DNA of 64,000 nucleotides from Clavaria fumosa. Lineage: Eukaryota > Basidiomycota > Agaricomycetes > Agaricales > Clavariaceae. The position numbers and the translations under genes are program-made. Positions 51,438-62,364 of this stretch are shown piece after piece. Within the stretch, counting starts at the first letter, position 1. Every line of letters starts with the position of its first letter. Under the pieces are notes generated by a model. It ran no database searches and had not been told where the DNA came from. It saw only the letters and a program-made list of their open reading frames with translations. The stretch is from NCBI GenBank assembly GCA_951802425.1, contig OX637796.1, forward strand, positions 4,154,001 through 4,218,000, read 5' to 3'.

Positions 51438-54177
51438 ATGCAGACGGATGTTTTCCAGAAATTCTATATTGGCGCAGATCAGCAGGCCCACCTGCTCCCG
51501 GGCCAGCACCAGGCGCTCCAACACCAGCAACAGCACCTCCAGCAGCATCTGCAGCTAACCCAGCCCCATTTGCAGCAGCAGCCGTTCCACATGGTCCCCC
51601 TCACGAACCCCGCTCTTCGGGACGTCCGGGAACACCACCATACGCCATCGCCGACGAGGGCGACGCCGACGCCGCATGGGGTAGCGTACGACTACGCGGC
51701 GGCGGCGGCGATGGGGCTTGGTTTCGCACCGCAGCAGCAGCAGCAGCAGCAGCCACAGCGCTCACAGCGCCCCCAGCAGCAGCAGCAGCAGGTATTGAGG
51801 AGCGTTCAGATGCACCAGCACCAGCAGCCGACCCAGGCGCACCCGCAGCAGGCGGCGCATTTCCAGCCGCATCGCGTCCCGCGCGTGTCGTTGCACCAGC
51901 ACCAGCATACGCATCAACACCAGCACCAGCATTCGCACTCGTTCTCGCATCCACATCCGCACCAGCAGCCACAATCACAGCCGCAGCCGCAGCCACACCC
52001 ACATCAGACCCCGAATCCGCATTTGCAAGGAAGCCTGCAGCCACATCAAAACCAACACCGCCAGCACCCGGACATGCCGCCGCCGAGCCCGTACGACGAC
52101 CCCGCCGAATTCGAGCGCATACATGCCCTGATGGCGGCGACGGCCACTGCCACGGCCTCGTCGACCTCCCCCCACTCGGAATCGCAGTCGCCTTCGCCCG
52201 TCGACGCGGGTTGTCCTATGCCGATTTGCTGCGTAGATCATCACTTGCTCCAGCAACAGCAGCAGCAGCAGCTTCGACAACAGCAGCACGCTTATGGTCC
52301 CCCGCAAAGGCCTCAGCAGCAGCCACAAACGCCGCTCGAAGCCGGGTTTCCGATGGAGTGGGAGACATGTCCTACTTCAGCAGCAGCAGCGGCAGCACCG
52401 CATCCCCAACAACAGCAACAAGCGCATTTCGCATACTCACGCGCTCAGAAGCACGCTTTTGAGGCGGCGGCGGCGGCGGTGGCGGTGGCGCAGCCAGGGA
52501 CGGTGATTCCGGCGCATGACAACTTTGTGGCATATGCAGGGAGCGCTATATCTTCGTCTTCATCCTCCGATCCCTCTACTTCGTCTTTGTCTTCGTCGCA
52601 GCGGCAGCAGCAGCACTTGCACAGCCCGACCGGGGCGTATGGCCAGGCTGAGGCGGAGGGCGGCTGCTATTATGCGCCAATTGGGGAGCCTGGCTCTGTC
52701 GAGGCCATGGTGAGTTTTTTTTTCTTTCCTTGGGTTCAGAAGTTGTGTCTGAGAATTTGACGAACCTGTTTTGCTGTCTGTTTCTTTGTGGCGTTGCTAG
52801 GCGAGATTCGTGCACCCTGCGGAGCTGTCTCCGACGGAGGACCTTCAGTTTTCGGAAAACCTGTGTGATTTACAGTACGTCGGCCAGGGCGTCGCCGTCG
52901 TTGGCAGCGGTGGGGTCGGCGGTATCAGCCGGAGACCTGGCTCGATGGACTGCGAAGGAGGAGCATGTGCACCGGGCATCGTCAAGCTGGAGGACACGGG
53001 GTACGACGAGATGAGCTGGTACGACGGTGGGTGTAGACCACGACCACGACCGGGACGACGGCGCCAGATGGGTCTAGGTGCGGACGGCGCTGGTGGCGTT
53101 AGTGGGAAGCGGGAGGATGAGGGTGAGCCGGCGTATACTCTGGAGCGTGAGCAAGGGGGGGTCGATAGGGAAGAGGGAGAGGAGGGTGAGTACGAGCGGG
53201 AGCACCATGAACGCCACGAATACGAGCGCGACAGGCACGAACACGAACACGACGAGGGACATCATCTCGATGGCAGGGGCGAGTACGCTTTCCAAAATGC
53301 GGGGCTCGGGGTCCAGTTTTGCACGACCCCTAATACTGCCGGGCCGTCCTCCAGCGGCGTTAGCGACGGGGAGGCTTTGTTCGTGGAAGGGCGCCGGATC
53401 CTGCGCACGCGCGCGTCGACGGGCGCGCTCTCGCCGCGGTACAGCCCGTACACGTACGACGAAGGGATGCCCAGCAGACGGACAACGAGCAGCCCGTCGT
53501 CGTCGAGCCTTCCGGACTTTGTGTGCCCGGCCTCGGTGACGGGCGGCGTGGGCACGGGCCTAGGTGTTGGGGCGGGTGACGCCAGTGGTGCCGCAGAGTC
53601 CGGCGGTTCTGGCCCTGGCGGCGTCGTCGGGGCGCGCCGCCGCGCGCGGAGCTCGAACAGCCTGCCGATCCCGATCCCTGTGCCGAACCTGACGAAGAAG
53701 TCGCGCGGGCGGAGGGTGCCGACGGTGGCGAGTCTGGATGGGCTGTCGCTGTCGACCCCGGTGTCTATGTCGGCGTCTGCAGGGAGCCTAGTCGGCATGG
53801 GTGGTGGTGGCGGAGGTGGGCGGAGGGGTCCGCACGGCGTGGTGGTGATGCAGGATGGGCTACTGGGCGGCGGGACGAGGCGGGGCAAGGGCCTGCGGAC
53901 GTACATGTGTAGGGTGCATGGGTGCGGCAAATGCTTTGCGCGCGGGGAGCATCTGAAGCGGCACGTCAGGAGTATACACACCTACGAGAAACGTGAGTGC
54001 AGTCCGCTCCTGTTGTCTTGTTATTTTATTGAAATACTCCCCTCCCCCCCCCTCGCATGGTCATTTTTAGCGCACAAGTGTCCGTACCCCGGCTGCGGCA
54101 AGGACTTCTCGAGACACGATAATCTGTGCCAGCATATGCGCGTGCACAAGGACTTCGTGATGCCCGCCAAGGAGTGA
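51438..54177 (+). CDS. C2H2 zinc-finger transcription factor, Gln/His-rich, three exons
   Basis: Gene model of 856 residues: exons 51438-52709, 52801-53992 and 54071-54177, introns of 91 and 78 nt with GTGAGT donors and TAG acceptors. The N-terminal 430 residues are low complexity: Gln/His runs (QQHLQQHLQL, HQHQHTHQHQHQHSHS), Ala and Ser tracts, typical of activation regions. After the first intron come acidic and Arg/Glu-rich parts (EREHHERHEYERDRHEHE) and a Gly-rich stretch. The end holds two adjacent C2H2 fingers: CRVHGCGKCFARGEHLKRH with HTYEKP linker, and CPYPGCGKDFSRHDNLCQH. The second finger is split off by the last intron. The paired fingers at the C-terminus resemble Msn2/Msn4-type stress-element-binding factors (AGGGG); the assignment to that group is inference. 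Acts in the nucleus. The start is the first ATG of the frame after the CT-rich leader. Confidence 0.85.
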
Positions 54178-56135
54178 ACCCGCAGTTTTTCTTGAACCTC
54201 GGGGACGGAGTCGGCCAGTCTATGTTTGCGCGTGCGGGCGCGCCAACGAGCGTACCCGGTATCGAAGGGTGTCTACCGCTCTAGTTTCCTTATCCCGACT
54301 TGCCTTCTAAAAAAACGTTCGGATATCTTCGAATGACCCCCCCCCCGTCTTTAACGCCCTCCCCCGAGTGCGCCGGCGGGGCGCTATTTTTTTTTTTACG
54401 ATTTCGAGTCGAGAGCCTGCCCAGGGTCTCTCGGACGACGCTACTGCTCATAACACACGTGTATTATATTTGCGGAGAAGAGGGAATAAGGAGGGGAGTT
54501 TTGGAGTTGCGTCTAGTGGCTGTTTCCTTTCCTTTTCGTTCTCTCACCCGGTTATTATTGCGGGTCTCCCGCTCTCACTCTCTTGCCTACCACCTCTTCC
54601 GTCTTGGGTCATGGGGGAACTTCTACCTCTTTTCCTATGTGTGCTTTTTCTAACTGTTCACTCACCCGACCTGCTCTGCGTCGCGACAGCATCACCTGTA
54701 TGACCTTTTTCTTGCTTCATTCCCCCGACGACTTACATTGCTTGTTGTTTACGGATGCGCCGGTCTCTTTCTTCCCCCCTGTGGTTCCTATCCGATACTC
54801 TGTCTCAACCTGCTGTCCTACTCCCGGTATTCAACGTCCCACGGATCCCCAGACTGCCTGTATCTCTATAAAAGAACTGTCTCTTATTTTTCCCCTTATC
54901 TCTCCTTACGGACTTGTCCGATGTATGCGTGCACATTGCCCAACCCCGAACAGTGTATTGTATTACAAGAACAAAAAGAAAATAAGAGTAATAATAATAA
55001 AGTGACTTGTAACTGGAAAGAAGGAAAGAAAGATCCCGTTTTGATACCTTTTTATCTGCTTGCGGGATTCGTTTCGACTTGACAGGCCAAGTGATGGCCA
55101 CGAAGACCCCCCTCCCCATGCGGCAAAACCCTGTTCGGATTCCCTGCCATTTGACATGTCCTGTTTCGGCTGGGCTGACGCGCTTTGGGTATTGGGTAGA
55201 TCACGCCACTGATATTAACCCGCGAGGCTCTTTTTTATATGTATATATATTCATTCGTTGGTTCCTTTGCTCCACCTTGAGTTTCTATCCTTCTGAGACG
55301 TAAAAAAAAGCAGTCATTGGACTTCGCGATGCTGCGGCTCGCCCGGAGCTGGGCCGTGTATTCTTAAGCTTGCTGGGTCTCTTTTATTTTCACGATACCA
55401 GAATTACCATCTAACGCCTCACCCCCCCCTTGATTCGGGAGGAGTTGTCCATGTATGGAAGGAAGTTCTGGAAGCTGTTTCCCTTTTTTGTATGCCAGGG
55501 TTATTATGTAATTAGGTTCGGTTGCTGGAAAAACTTTTTGTGTATCTTGAGAAATGAAGGATTTTTTGGCTTTTGTTCTGAAGGAGATCAACGATAAAGG
55601 TACACGAGCTCTGAAGCAAGTCGGGGCTGAGTACTGAGTGTCGAGGGTTGTAGTGGACGAGTATCTCGTAGGGTAAATTCGGGTGTGGTGTTCGCTTTCG
55701 TGCACTCGTGTTGATGGCAAGTTATCGTGCGCCAAGAGTCCACGATAAGATCCGCGAGAACATGGGGGGGGCGGGGCTGTCGGTGAAGGAAGAAGCCAGA
55801 TGCTTCGGCCTCCACGTCAGGATGCTCTTCTACTGCGAGCCTCGCAGGCATCAAAATCAGTAGAGCTGTGCAACCGTGCTAACGGATGCGGTCGTCGTCA
55901 ACGATTCAAGATACCGTTCAGCTGCTATGTATATACACAAAGTCATGTGTGTGGGGGGCCTTGTGAGGGAGAGAGAGAGATGGACGAAAGAGGGAATGCC
56001 GCAAGTCTCCATCTGGTCAAGGAGAAGCTTGGTTGTGATACAGCAAATGGAGAACGGTCCGATAGGAACTCAAGGACAGTGCGGATGCAGAGGACGACGG
56101 GGCCGGACTACGCCGCAGGGTCATATGAATACTTC
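54178..56135. other. 3' regions of two convergent genes, no gene seen
   Basis: Holds the 3' untranslated regions of the C2H2 factor gene (plus) and of CDC31 (minus), which face each other. AATAATAATAAAG near 54992 could serve as a polyadenylation region. Short frames on both strands (for example 55364-55735 minus) lack family features. Confidence 0.45.
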
Positions 56136-56928
56136 TCATGCGTCGTCTGTCATGATAGCGAAGAACTCTTGCTCGTTTATTTCCCCGTCTTGATCCAGAT
56201 CAAATTCATCTATCATGGCTTGTCTAGCGAGAAAAAAAAAAGCATCAGCACACCAAGATAGAAGTTCGGCGCGGTGGGAGAGTGGGGGAGGGGGCGTTCA
56301 TGGGCAGAAAAAGGACGCACAGCTCATCGTCTTCCAGGCGGTCACCGATCTCCTTTGCGACCCGGCGGAGATTGCGAAGGGAAATCTTTCCCGTGTTGTC
56401 GTCATCGAAGAGATGGAAGGCGCGCCGGATCTCCTCCATGGGGTCACGCGCGAGAATCCGCTCGCTCACTGCGAAAAAAAGAACGACGGCCACGCGTCAG
56501 TCAGCGTACACGCTGCTGTGATCGGGGACACGAGGGGATACATGATGACCCGCGCTTGGGCCGCAAGTGGAAAAAAAGGGCATCGCGTCTCAGGGACGGA
56601 GGGAAACAAAAGAGGTGCACGTGGGGCGGTGTGTGTACGGGGGGAGGGGGGGGGACAGGACTCAACTTATCTTGGCAAAGTCTTCAAAGTCCATGAGCCC
56701 ATGGCCTGATTTGTCGTGGTCACGCAAGATCTTGAGCACCTCGGCCTTCTTGAGGTCGAAGCCAAGCGCGCGCATCGCGACTTTGAGCTCGTGGTAGTCA
56801 ACGCAGCCGTCCTTGTCCGTGTCGAACAGCTCGAACGCCTCCTTGATCTCCTGCTTCTGCTCGTCTGTTACTTCGGGCCGTGCGTGGGCGCGCCGTTTCG
56901 CCTTTTGTGCTGCTGACGAGCCGTACAT
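56136..56928 (-). CDS. CDC31: centrin (Cdc31-type EF-hand protein), three exons
   Basis: Gene model of 165 residues: exons 56928-56667, 56468-56321 and 56223-56136, introns of 198 and 97 nt, consistent phases. Four EF hands: [12 protein letters not shown] (loop 1, complete), [12 protein letters not shown] (loop 2, altered), [12 protein letters not shown] (loop 3) and [12 protein letters not shown] (loop 4, complete). The linker [17 protein letters not shown] and the end FFAIMTDDA are centrin hallmarks. Centrin is a calcium-binding protein of the spindle pole body. In yeasts it is also part of the TREX-2 mRNA export complex and the Rad4-type repair complex. The start [13 protein letters not shown] is preferred to an upstream in-frame ATG because it gives the usual 20-residue basic N-terminus. 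Divergently transcribed from LTO1. Confidence 0.93.
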
Positions 56929-57062
56929 TATGTGGGGTTCCCGGGGTATTGAGCGGGTTCTGCTTGTCGCTTGTCGGTTTTGAAGAGGACGCGTTGTTGA
57001 TGCGGCTTTGTGTCGCATGCGCACGTGATCCCGTGACCTGCGATTTCTTCCTTCGCCTCCTC
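56929..57062. promoter_or_regulatory. 134-bp bidirectional promoter between CDC31 and LTO1
   Basis: The two start codons are only 134 bp apart on opposite strands, so both genes must share this stretch for initiation and 5' leaders. No TATA box; CpG-rich with CACGTGATC (E-box core CACGTG) at 57021-57029. Confidence 0.7.
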
Positions 57063-57695
57063 ATGGCAGACGAGTCTGACCTGGAGTCTCTCGTTCATCT
57101 GGAAAGCACGTACGTCTCCCCATTGAAGCCGTTTTGTTTAGCGCACACCCCGCGCACACCCTCACCCCAACCCAACGCCGTAGGTTCTTCGACAAAGGCT
57201 ACAAAGAAGGGTACGAGCACGGGCGCCTCACAGGCCTCGCCGAGGGCCACGCATGTGGTGCGCAGACGGGCTTCGACATGTGGGCCGAACTCGGCTACTA
57301 TGAGGGCTTCGCGGCGATGTGTCTCGCCGTCTATACCAAGCAAGGCAGAGAACAAGAGTGCGTTTCTCCAAAAATAGATTCCCTATCTGTTGTCCTATGC
57401 CTATTATGCCTATAGCCGCGCGGTTCACTACATGAAGCAGCTCGTCGACCTCATAGCGCAGTTCCCGTTCGCGGACCGGTCCAAGCTGGGCGAGTCTGAC
57501 CTGGACGTCGCTCAGATGCTCCAGAAAACGCGATCGAAGTATAAAGTCCTCTGTCGTTCGCTCGGCATGAAGCCGGGCCTTCCGGTGGCCGGAAACACGG
57601 ACTCCGCTGTTCAGGAAGACCCGCTGGTGAAGCAGCGAATTTGGCCATGGATAGACCACACAAAAGAAGCGACACAGCCCGACCTCAGCTTCTGA
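57063..57695 (+). CDS. LTO1: Lto1-type protein (Yae1 N-terminal domain), three exons
   Basis: Gene model of 166 residues: exons 57063-57109, 57184-57357 and 57416-57695; introns of 74 and 58 nt. The first exon reads MADESDLESLVHLEST. The second has the deca-GX3 repeat of this family, Gly at every fourth place through GYKEGYEHGRLTGLAEGHACG, GAQTGFDMWAELGYYEGF. Lto1 works with Yae1 as an adaptor that recruits the cytosolic iron-sulfur targeting complex to the ABC ATPase Rli1, needed for ribosome biogenesis and translation. The C-terminal part (KQLVDLIAQFPF, then a region ending QPDLSF) is less conserved; the usual C-terminal Trp of CIA clients is not seen. The start is the first ATG and gives the expected short N-terminus. 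Confidence 0.88.
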
Positions 57696-58899
57696 AGAGA
57701 GCTTCCATATCCGCGGTCAAATAACGAAGTAAACACGGTAAAATACCACTAGCCATCTTAACAGCTACAGTTCAATTCAATCGGCTTCCGATTTCTTATT
57801 AGGGAAAGCGGCGACGATTTGTGCGTCCTTGGTTCCTGGGACGTCCATGCTTGGATTAGTGCGCGAAAAAATAGTTGGGCTTAAACATGAGCCGTAGGGG
57901 TTCAACCTGAATTTTGTCAACAAATCTGTCAACGCATGGGGATAAGGAACCAGGGTTTAGTTTACACAGACCACTCTTCCGGAAGCGGAATGTGTGTGGT
58001 ACCTAACGCGTATGAAGAGGCATCCAACCCCTCCATCCGTATTTCTCGAGCGATTTTGCTGGAGTCGCGAATCCTGACGGAGACTCAAATAAATGGCTAT
58101 TTTAGTAATTCCATGTTTGCCACTACCACTCACCTGACCACACCCCATCACTTTTCGCTAATGAGGCTGTTAGTAATGCGTTTAGAGCAAGCAAAAGTAT
58201 GCTTTTCATCTTCAGTATTGCAGCTGGGGGGTTACAATTCCCCACCTTTTGTGCACAGGGGAATGATTGAGGTGCTGACTGTCATGGTCCCATCCAGTCA
58301 CCAGATCAAACTTTGGTGCAACTCTGCTCTGGGTCTGGCATGTCTGATTCTGCTCTGCTCTAGCTCTGAAAAGTCTGGTCTGGACTTTTGTTGGACTTTG
58401 ATATTGGTCCTTCAGACCATATGAACTTTGCTTCTAGCATGTCCCTTGGCACTAGTCCATGGTTGGCAACCATTGGGATGATGCCCTCTAACCATAGGAA
58501 CATATCCCTAGTCTTACATGTGTCACCATTCATGCTTCCCACTCCTAAGGAAAATTACATTACATGTTTCATGTATGTTTCATAGTTGCAACTAATGCCT
58601 TTACTTCCCTCATCTCAACACCCCTCACTCACCATTGCCATCACATTCTCTTGCCCCACTCACCTCCACTCACCTAACAACCCTCAGGGCACAGCAGCTG
58701 TTAAAAGTACCCAAGCTGGGGTAGCTTTCCCCCTCCTTGAGGGAGAAATTGGGCAGGTCATGTCATTAGGGCCACTATGGACCCAATAGCAGGTTATTAT
58801 CACCATCTGGTCAGATGATTTATGACTTTCACCCAAAAATCAGTGCAAAACAGGTGATGGGTGATTTCTAATCACCATCAAAATCAAGGGATATTCACT
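57696..58899. other. transition from gene block to repeat block
   Basis: The first 400 bp are CpG-containing intergenic sequence after LTO1. From about 58200 the sequence becomes AT-rich and CpG-poor with CTCTGCTCTGGTCTGG-type words seen in LTR debris elsewhere in the window. AGATGATTTATGACTTTCAC near 58813 recurs near 59165. No gene is seen. Confidence 0.45.
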
Positions 58900-59510
58900 A
58901 GATAAGATTGAGTTATATAATACACCCCTTAATTTGGGTGATATTAAACTGGAGGATATTGGATTGTGCAAAACACTCTTGAAATCCAACATGATGAGAT
59001 TGAGTTATATAATACACCCCCTGATTTGAGTGATATTAGACCAAGGATATTGGGTTGTACAAAGCACTCTTGCTATGATCTAATCTAATGACTGAGCAGG
59101 ATCAAAGAGCTTAAGCAAACAGGTTCTACTGTGGACTCGATAGCAGGTTGATATCACCATCTGGTCAGATGATTTATGACTTACACCCAAAAAACAGGTG
59201 ACAGGTGATTAACTGGAGGATTTGAGTGATTACAAACTGCAGGATATCAAGTGATACAATACACCTCTCAACTTGAGTGATATTAAACTGGAGGATATTG
59301 AGTGATATGACACACCTCTCAATTTGAGTGATATTAAACTGAAGGACATTGAGTGATACAATACACCTCTCAATTTGAGTGATATTAAACTGGAAGATAT
59401 TGAGTGATACAATACACCCATTTAATTTGAGTGATATTGAACTAGAGGATATAAGTGATATTGAACTGGAGGATATTGAGTGATACACATCTCAATTTGA
59501 GTGACATTAA
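58900..59510. repeat. 51-bp tandem repeat array
   Basis: About nine imperfect copies of a 51-bp unit containing GAGTGATATTAAACTGGAGG and ATACAATACACC. The first copies (58905-59075) are more diverged and spaced. Because 51 is 17 codons, the minus strand shows 17-residue protein repeats (SLNILQFNITQIERCIV); I regard that frame as an artefact. Confidence 0.85.
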
Positions 59511-59542
59511 GCCACAAAATCTTATTGTCTAGATGGGGACTG

Positions 59543-59580
59543 TAGTGTAATGGGTAACACAGCAGTTGGGGGTTAAGTCC
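59543..59580 (+). other. tRNA-like A and B boxes (possible SINE or tRNA remnant)
   Basis: TAGTGTAATGG (59543-59553) fits the pol III A-box consensus, and GGTTAAGTCC (59571-59580) is close to a B box. The spacing is too short and no cloverleaf can be drawn, so it is not a working tRNA gene. It could be the head of a tRNA-derived SINE fragment. Confidence 0.25.
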
Positions 59581-60237
59581 AATTCTATGAGTGCTTGGGT
59601 TCTGAGTGCATAATTTACAGGCTAAAAAAATACTTGGAGATATAGTCAAAATCACTGAAAGTATGTAGAAGCCACCTGAAATATCAAGTTGAAATGTGCT
59701 TGATAGCAGTGACATTTACCTGGAGAGCAGCAGGTGAATTTGGTCATATATGTGCCAAAAATAACCCATTTCATTTACCTGTTTATCAACCAATACAGTT
59801 TCAAGATATCATCAATAAATTAATTTTGTGCAATTTCTTGAGGTGAAAGATAGTGAAAAACACCTAAGATTATGGCTAAGATGACCCAAAAACTAACATG
59901 AAATTCACCTATTAGACCAGCTTAAAAGGCACCCATGATAGAGTGAAATCCACCTATTAGAGATCAGCTTAAAATACACTTGTATTGTAGTGATATTCAC
60001 CCAAAAAACAGTGGGTGAATTCAGACATAAAAGTAGTGAAAATCACCCATTCTTTGTACCCAATAAACACTTGATTATCAACTAGTCATGGTGATTTCCA
60101 CTTAGGAAACCATTGATATTCACCACATTTCAGGGTTCTTTGTATGGTGATTTTCACCCAACTTTGGGCCTACAGTGGGTGATGGCCTTTCTTTTCCACA
60201 TGGAGTAGGAGGGCAGGAGCAAGGTACCAGTGTAGAT
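59581..60237. other. spacer rich in TTCACCCA / GTGAAAATCACC words
   Basis: Between 59690 and 60170 the words GTGAAA.TCACC, TTCACCTA and TTCACCCA occur about a dozen times in both orientations, which suggests the subterminal part of a DNA element or a decayed minisatellite. No gene. Confidence 0.4.
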
Positions 60238-61133
60238 TCAATTGGTAATGGCATAGGCAAGGGCAGGTTCAAGGAGCATGACAAAGAGATCCCTGTGGGT
60301 TTCCTCTGAGAGTTCCACCTTTGCAACTAGTTGATCAAACTGTGTTAGGAACTCATTCACCAGTAGATTTCCCTGTTTCAGCTTTACAAGCTGAAGATAG
60401 GCATTCTCCTTCTCCACTGCATCAGAGAACTCAGTGTCAAGGGTCTGCTTGAAGGAGGCCCACATAGGGCAAGAGAGGGGTTCACAACTATTCTGTCAAC
60501 CATGGAGTTCACCCATTCCTTGGCATAACCTCCATGCATCTGGTTCAGGGTGAACAGTACCTTCTTATCCATATCAAACTTTGCCTCCTCCACAATGAAA
60601 AGAATATTGGGTTGATGGGTGACAGTGTGGTATGTGTGTTTATCCCCATTGAAGGGGGTGAGGGAAAATCCACTAGACTTCATATCCAAAGACTTCATTG
60701 TCAATGTCTGAGAGTTCCGTGGAGTCAGGGATGGAGGAGACTGAGGAGGGGGAGAGGGGCTCTGAGGAGAGGGGGGATTGATTCATACAGGGAGGGCAAG
60801 AGCCGTGAGAGGTGGTGAGTGTGTGGGGCTGTTCAAGGGCATCTTGTAGGGACCTTCTGATATCTGAAGTTGGATGGGGCCAGGTACTGGGGTAGACTTG
60901 TGGGTTAATAGGAGCCCAAGAGTGGAGTCTAGGGGGGGTTTGGTCAGTATTGATGATGAGCCACATGTTGCTTGTGCATGCTCATAAGAAATGGTCAGTT
61001 TGGGAGTGGGACTTGGGGGTGTCAGTCTGAATTGTGGCATTGGCATGGTCAGGGAGTCATGGGGAAGTAGGGGCAAGGGCATTCTTGGCAGGGACTCAAC
61101 ATTTTCGATGTCTTCAATTGTCAGACCTTCCAT
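60238..61133 (-). pseudogene. Ty3/gypsy Gag remnant
   Basis: Frames 61133-60783, 60704-60384 and 60465-60238 form one broken gag. The start MEGLTIEDIENVESLPRMPL leads through a Pro/Ser-rich part to FSLTPFNGDKHTYHT, DKKVLFTLNQMHGGYAKEWV, then (after a frameshift near 60465) MWASFKQTLDTEFSDAVEK, NEFLTQFDQLVAKVEL and HRDLFVMLLEPALAYAI. It belongs to a different gypsy family from those at 2.5 and 26 kb. No zinc knuckle or pol follows, and no LTR was matched to it. Confidence 0.75.
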
Positions 61134-62076
61134 GGTCTGACAGAAAATCTCTTGGTTGAGGGCGGCAGTGAGTAGAGCAGGAAACTCAGCAGGAGTGTAG
61201 TTCAGGAAGAGCCTTTGCTCACAAATCTCTCTTGAGGACCAAAATCTGGGCTGTATAAATTGACATTCTACTGAATGGTAGACTGTGCTCTGCAGGTAAT
61301 GCCCATTCAGAGTATTGCAATGTGTGACTGGTACTGGTGTACAGCGATTGATGTATCAGAGGGTGAGGAATCTGTGTGCTTTCTGCCTATTGGTGAGGCC
61401 TAGGGGTTCCAGAAGGTTCTTCTTTCAGAGCTGTGTGAATCCAGTTTGGCTAAGTGGTGGGGGTCATGGCTTTCCAGGTGTGTTAGGTCTGCCAGGCAAG
61501 GGTGGATGGTTGTTGGTCATTGATGTCAAAGCATCACAGACACTAAGTTGGGATGAGGGACAGGCTGAGACTTTAATATTATGTCGCAGTCAATCCAAAA
61601 GTTGAGGACAGAAGGTTGCAGAAAGGTTGCAAGAAGGTTGCAAGGCAGTTTCCTTATTGAGCCTTTAGGTTGAACTCATAGTAGAAAGGTGTGAGGTAAG
61701 AATATTAAAGTCTAAGGAAATACATGCATTTGGTATGGGAGTATATATACTAAGTCTGAGTCCATAGGAACAATGTAAGTACAAAGTTGGGAGGGGGAGT
61801 GGTCAGTGGAAGTGATGGTGGGTAGGAACAAACATATCCAGGTAACAATTGGGGCAGTGCCATGATGTCAGCAGGGTAATAAGGAGTTGGTGAGGGGATG
61901 CAGAGCTGTCATGGGAAGGGGACAAGGGCACCAAGGGAACAGGATAGCAGTAACACAAGGAATCTGGGAATATAAGGTAGGGATGGGGAGGGTCATTTGA
62001 TGGGGAAGTGACAGCTGTCACAGGGTTGACAGGGTGATGGCATCCTGTTTGATGTGCCATCACACAAATGGGCTGT
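61134..62076. other. unassigned repeat debris
   Basis: No gene. GAAGGTTGCAGAAAGGTTGCAAGAAGGTTGC (three 11-bp repeats) lies near 61600-61635, and GGGAGTATATATACTAAG near 61738 looks like an LTR TATA region. It may be the leader and LTR of the gag remnant next to it. Confidence 0.35.
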
Positions 62077-62364
62077 TATCAGACTGGGTCTCACACAACT
62101 TAGGGGTAAGGTCATGACAACAATACTAAGATAAGGGGAAAAGAGTACAAAAAGGATAAAGTGAAGGTACTTATAGTGAGAACCCCAGGACTTGCCAGTG
62201 TTCCCACGCTCAGACCCTCGGATCACATGACATGCCCAAGCCCAAGTCATGTGATCTCTCAATTATGTAATCCTCCACCACAGGTCATGTGACCTTCCAA
62301 CTATCTTCTCTAGTTTCTCCACAACTCCTGTTTTTTGGGATGGCTCAGGTAAGTGATCCTAACA
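62077..62364. repeat. family A solo LTR-like repeat, copy 3, with 5-bp duplication
   Basis: 288 bp, TATCAGACTGGG to GATCCTAACA, flanked by GCTGT on both sides (62072-62076 and 62365-62369). It aligns with copies 1 and 2, and CpG content is intermediate. No internal coding sequence, so probably a solo LTR. Confidence 0.88.

Noticed and set aside
51203..52462. 419-codon frame overlapping the transcription factor gene
   Set aside because: It is a +1 shadow of the Gln/His-rich exon (CAG repeats read as Ala/Pro); the other frame continues through introns to the zinc fingers.
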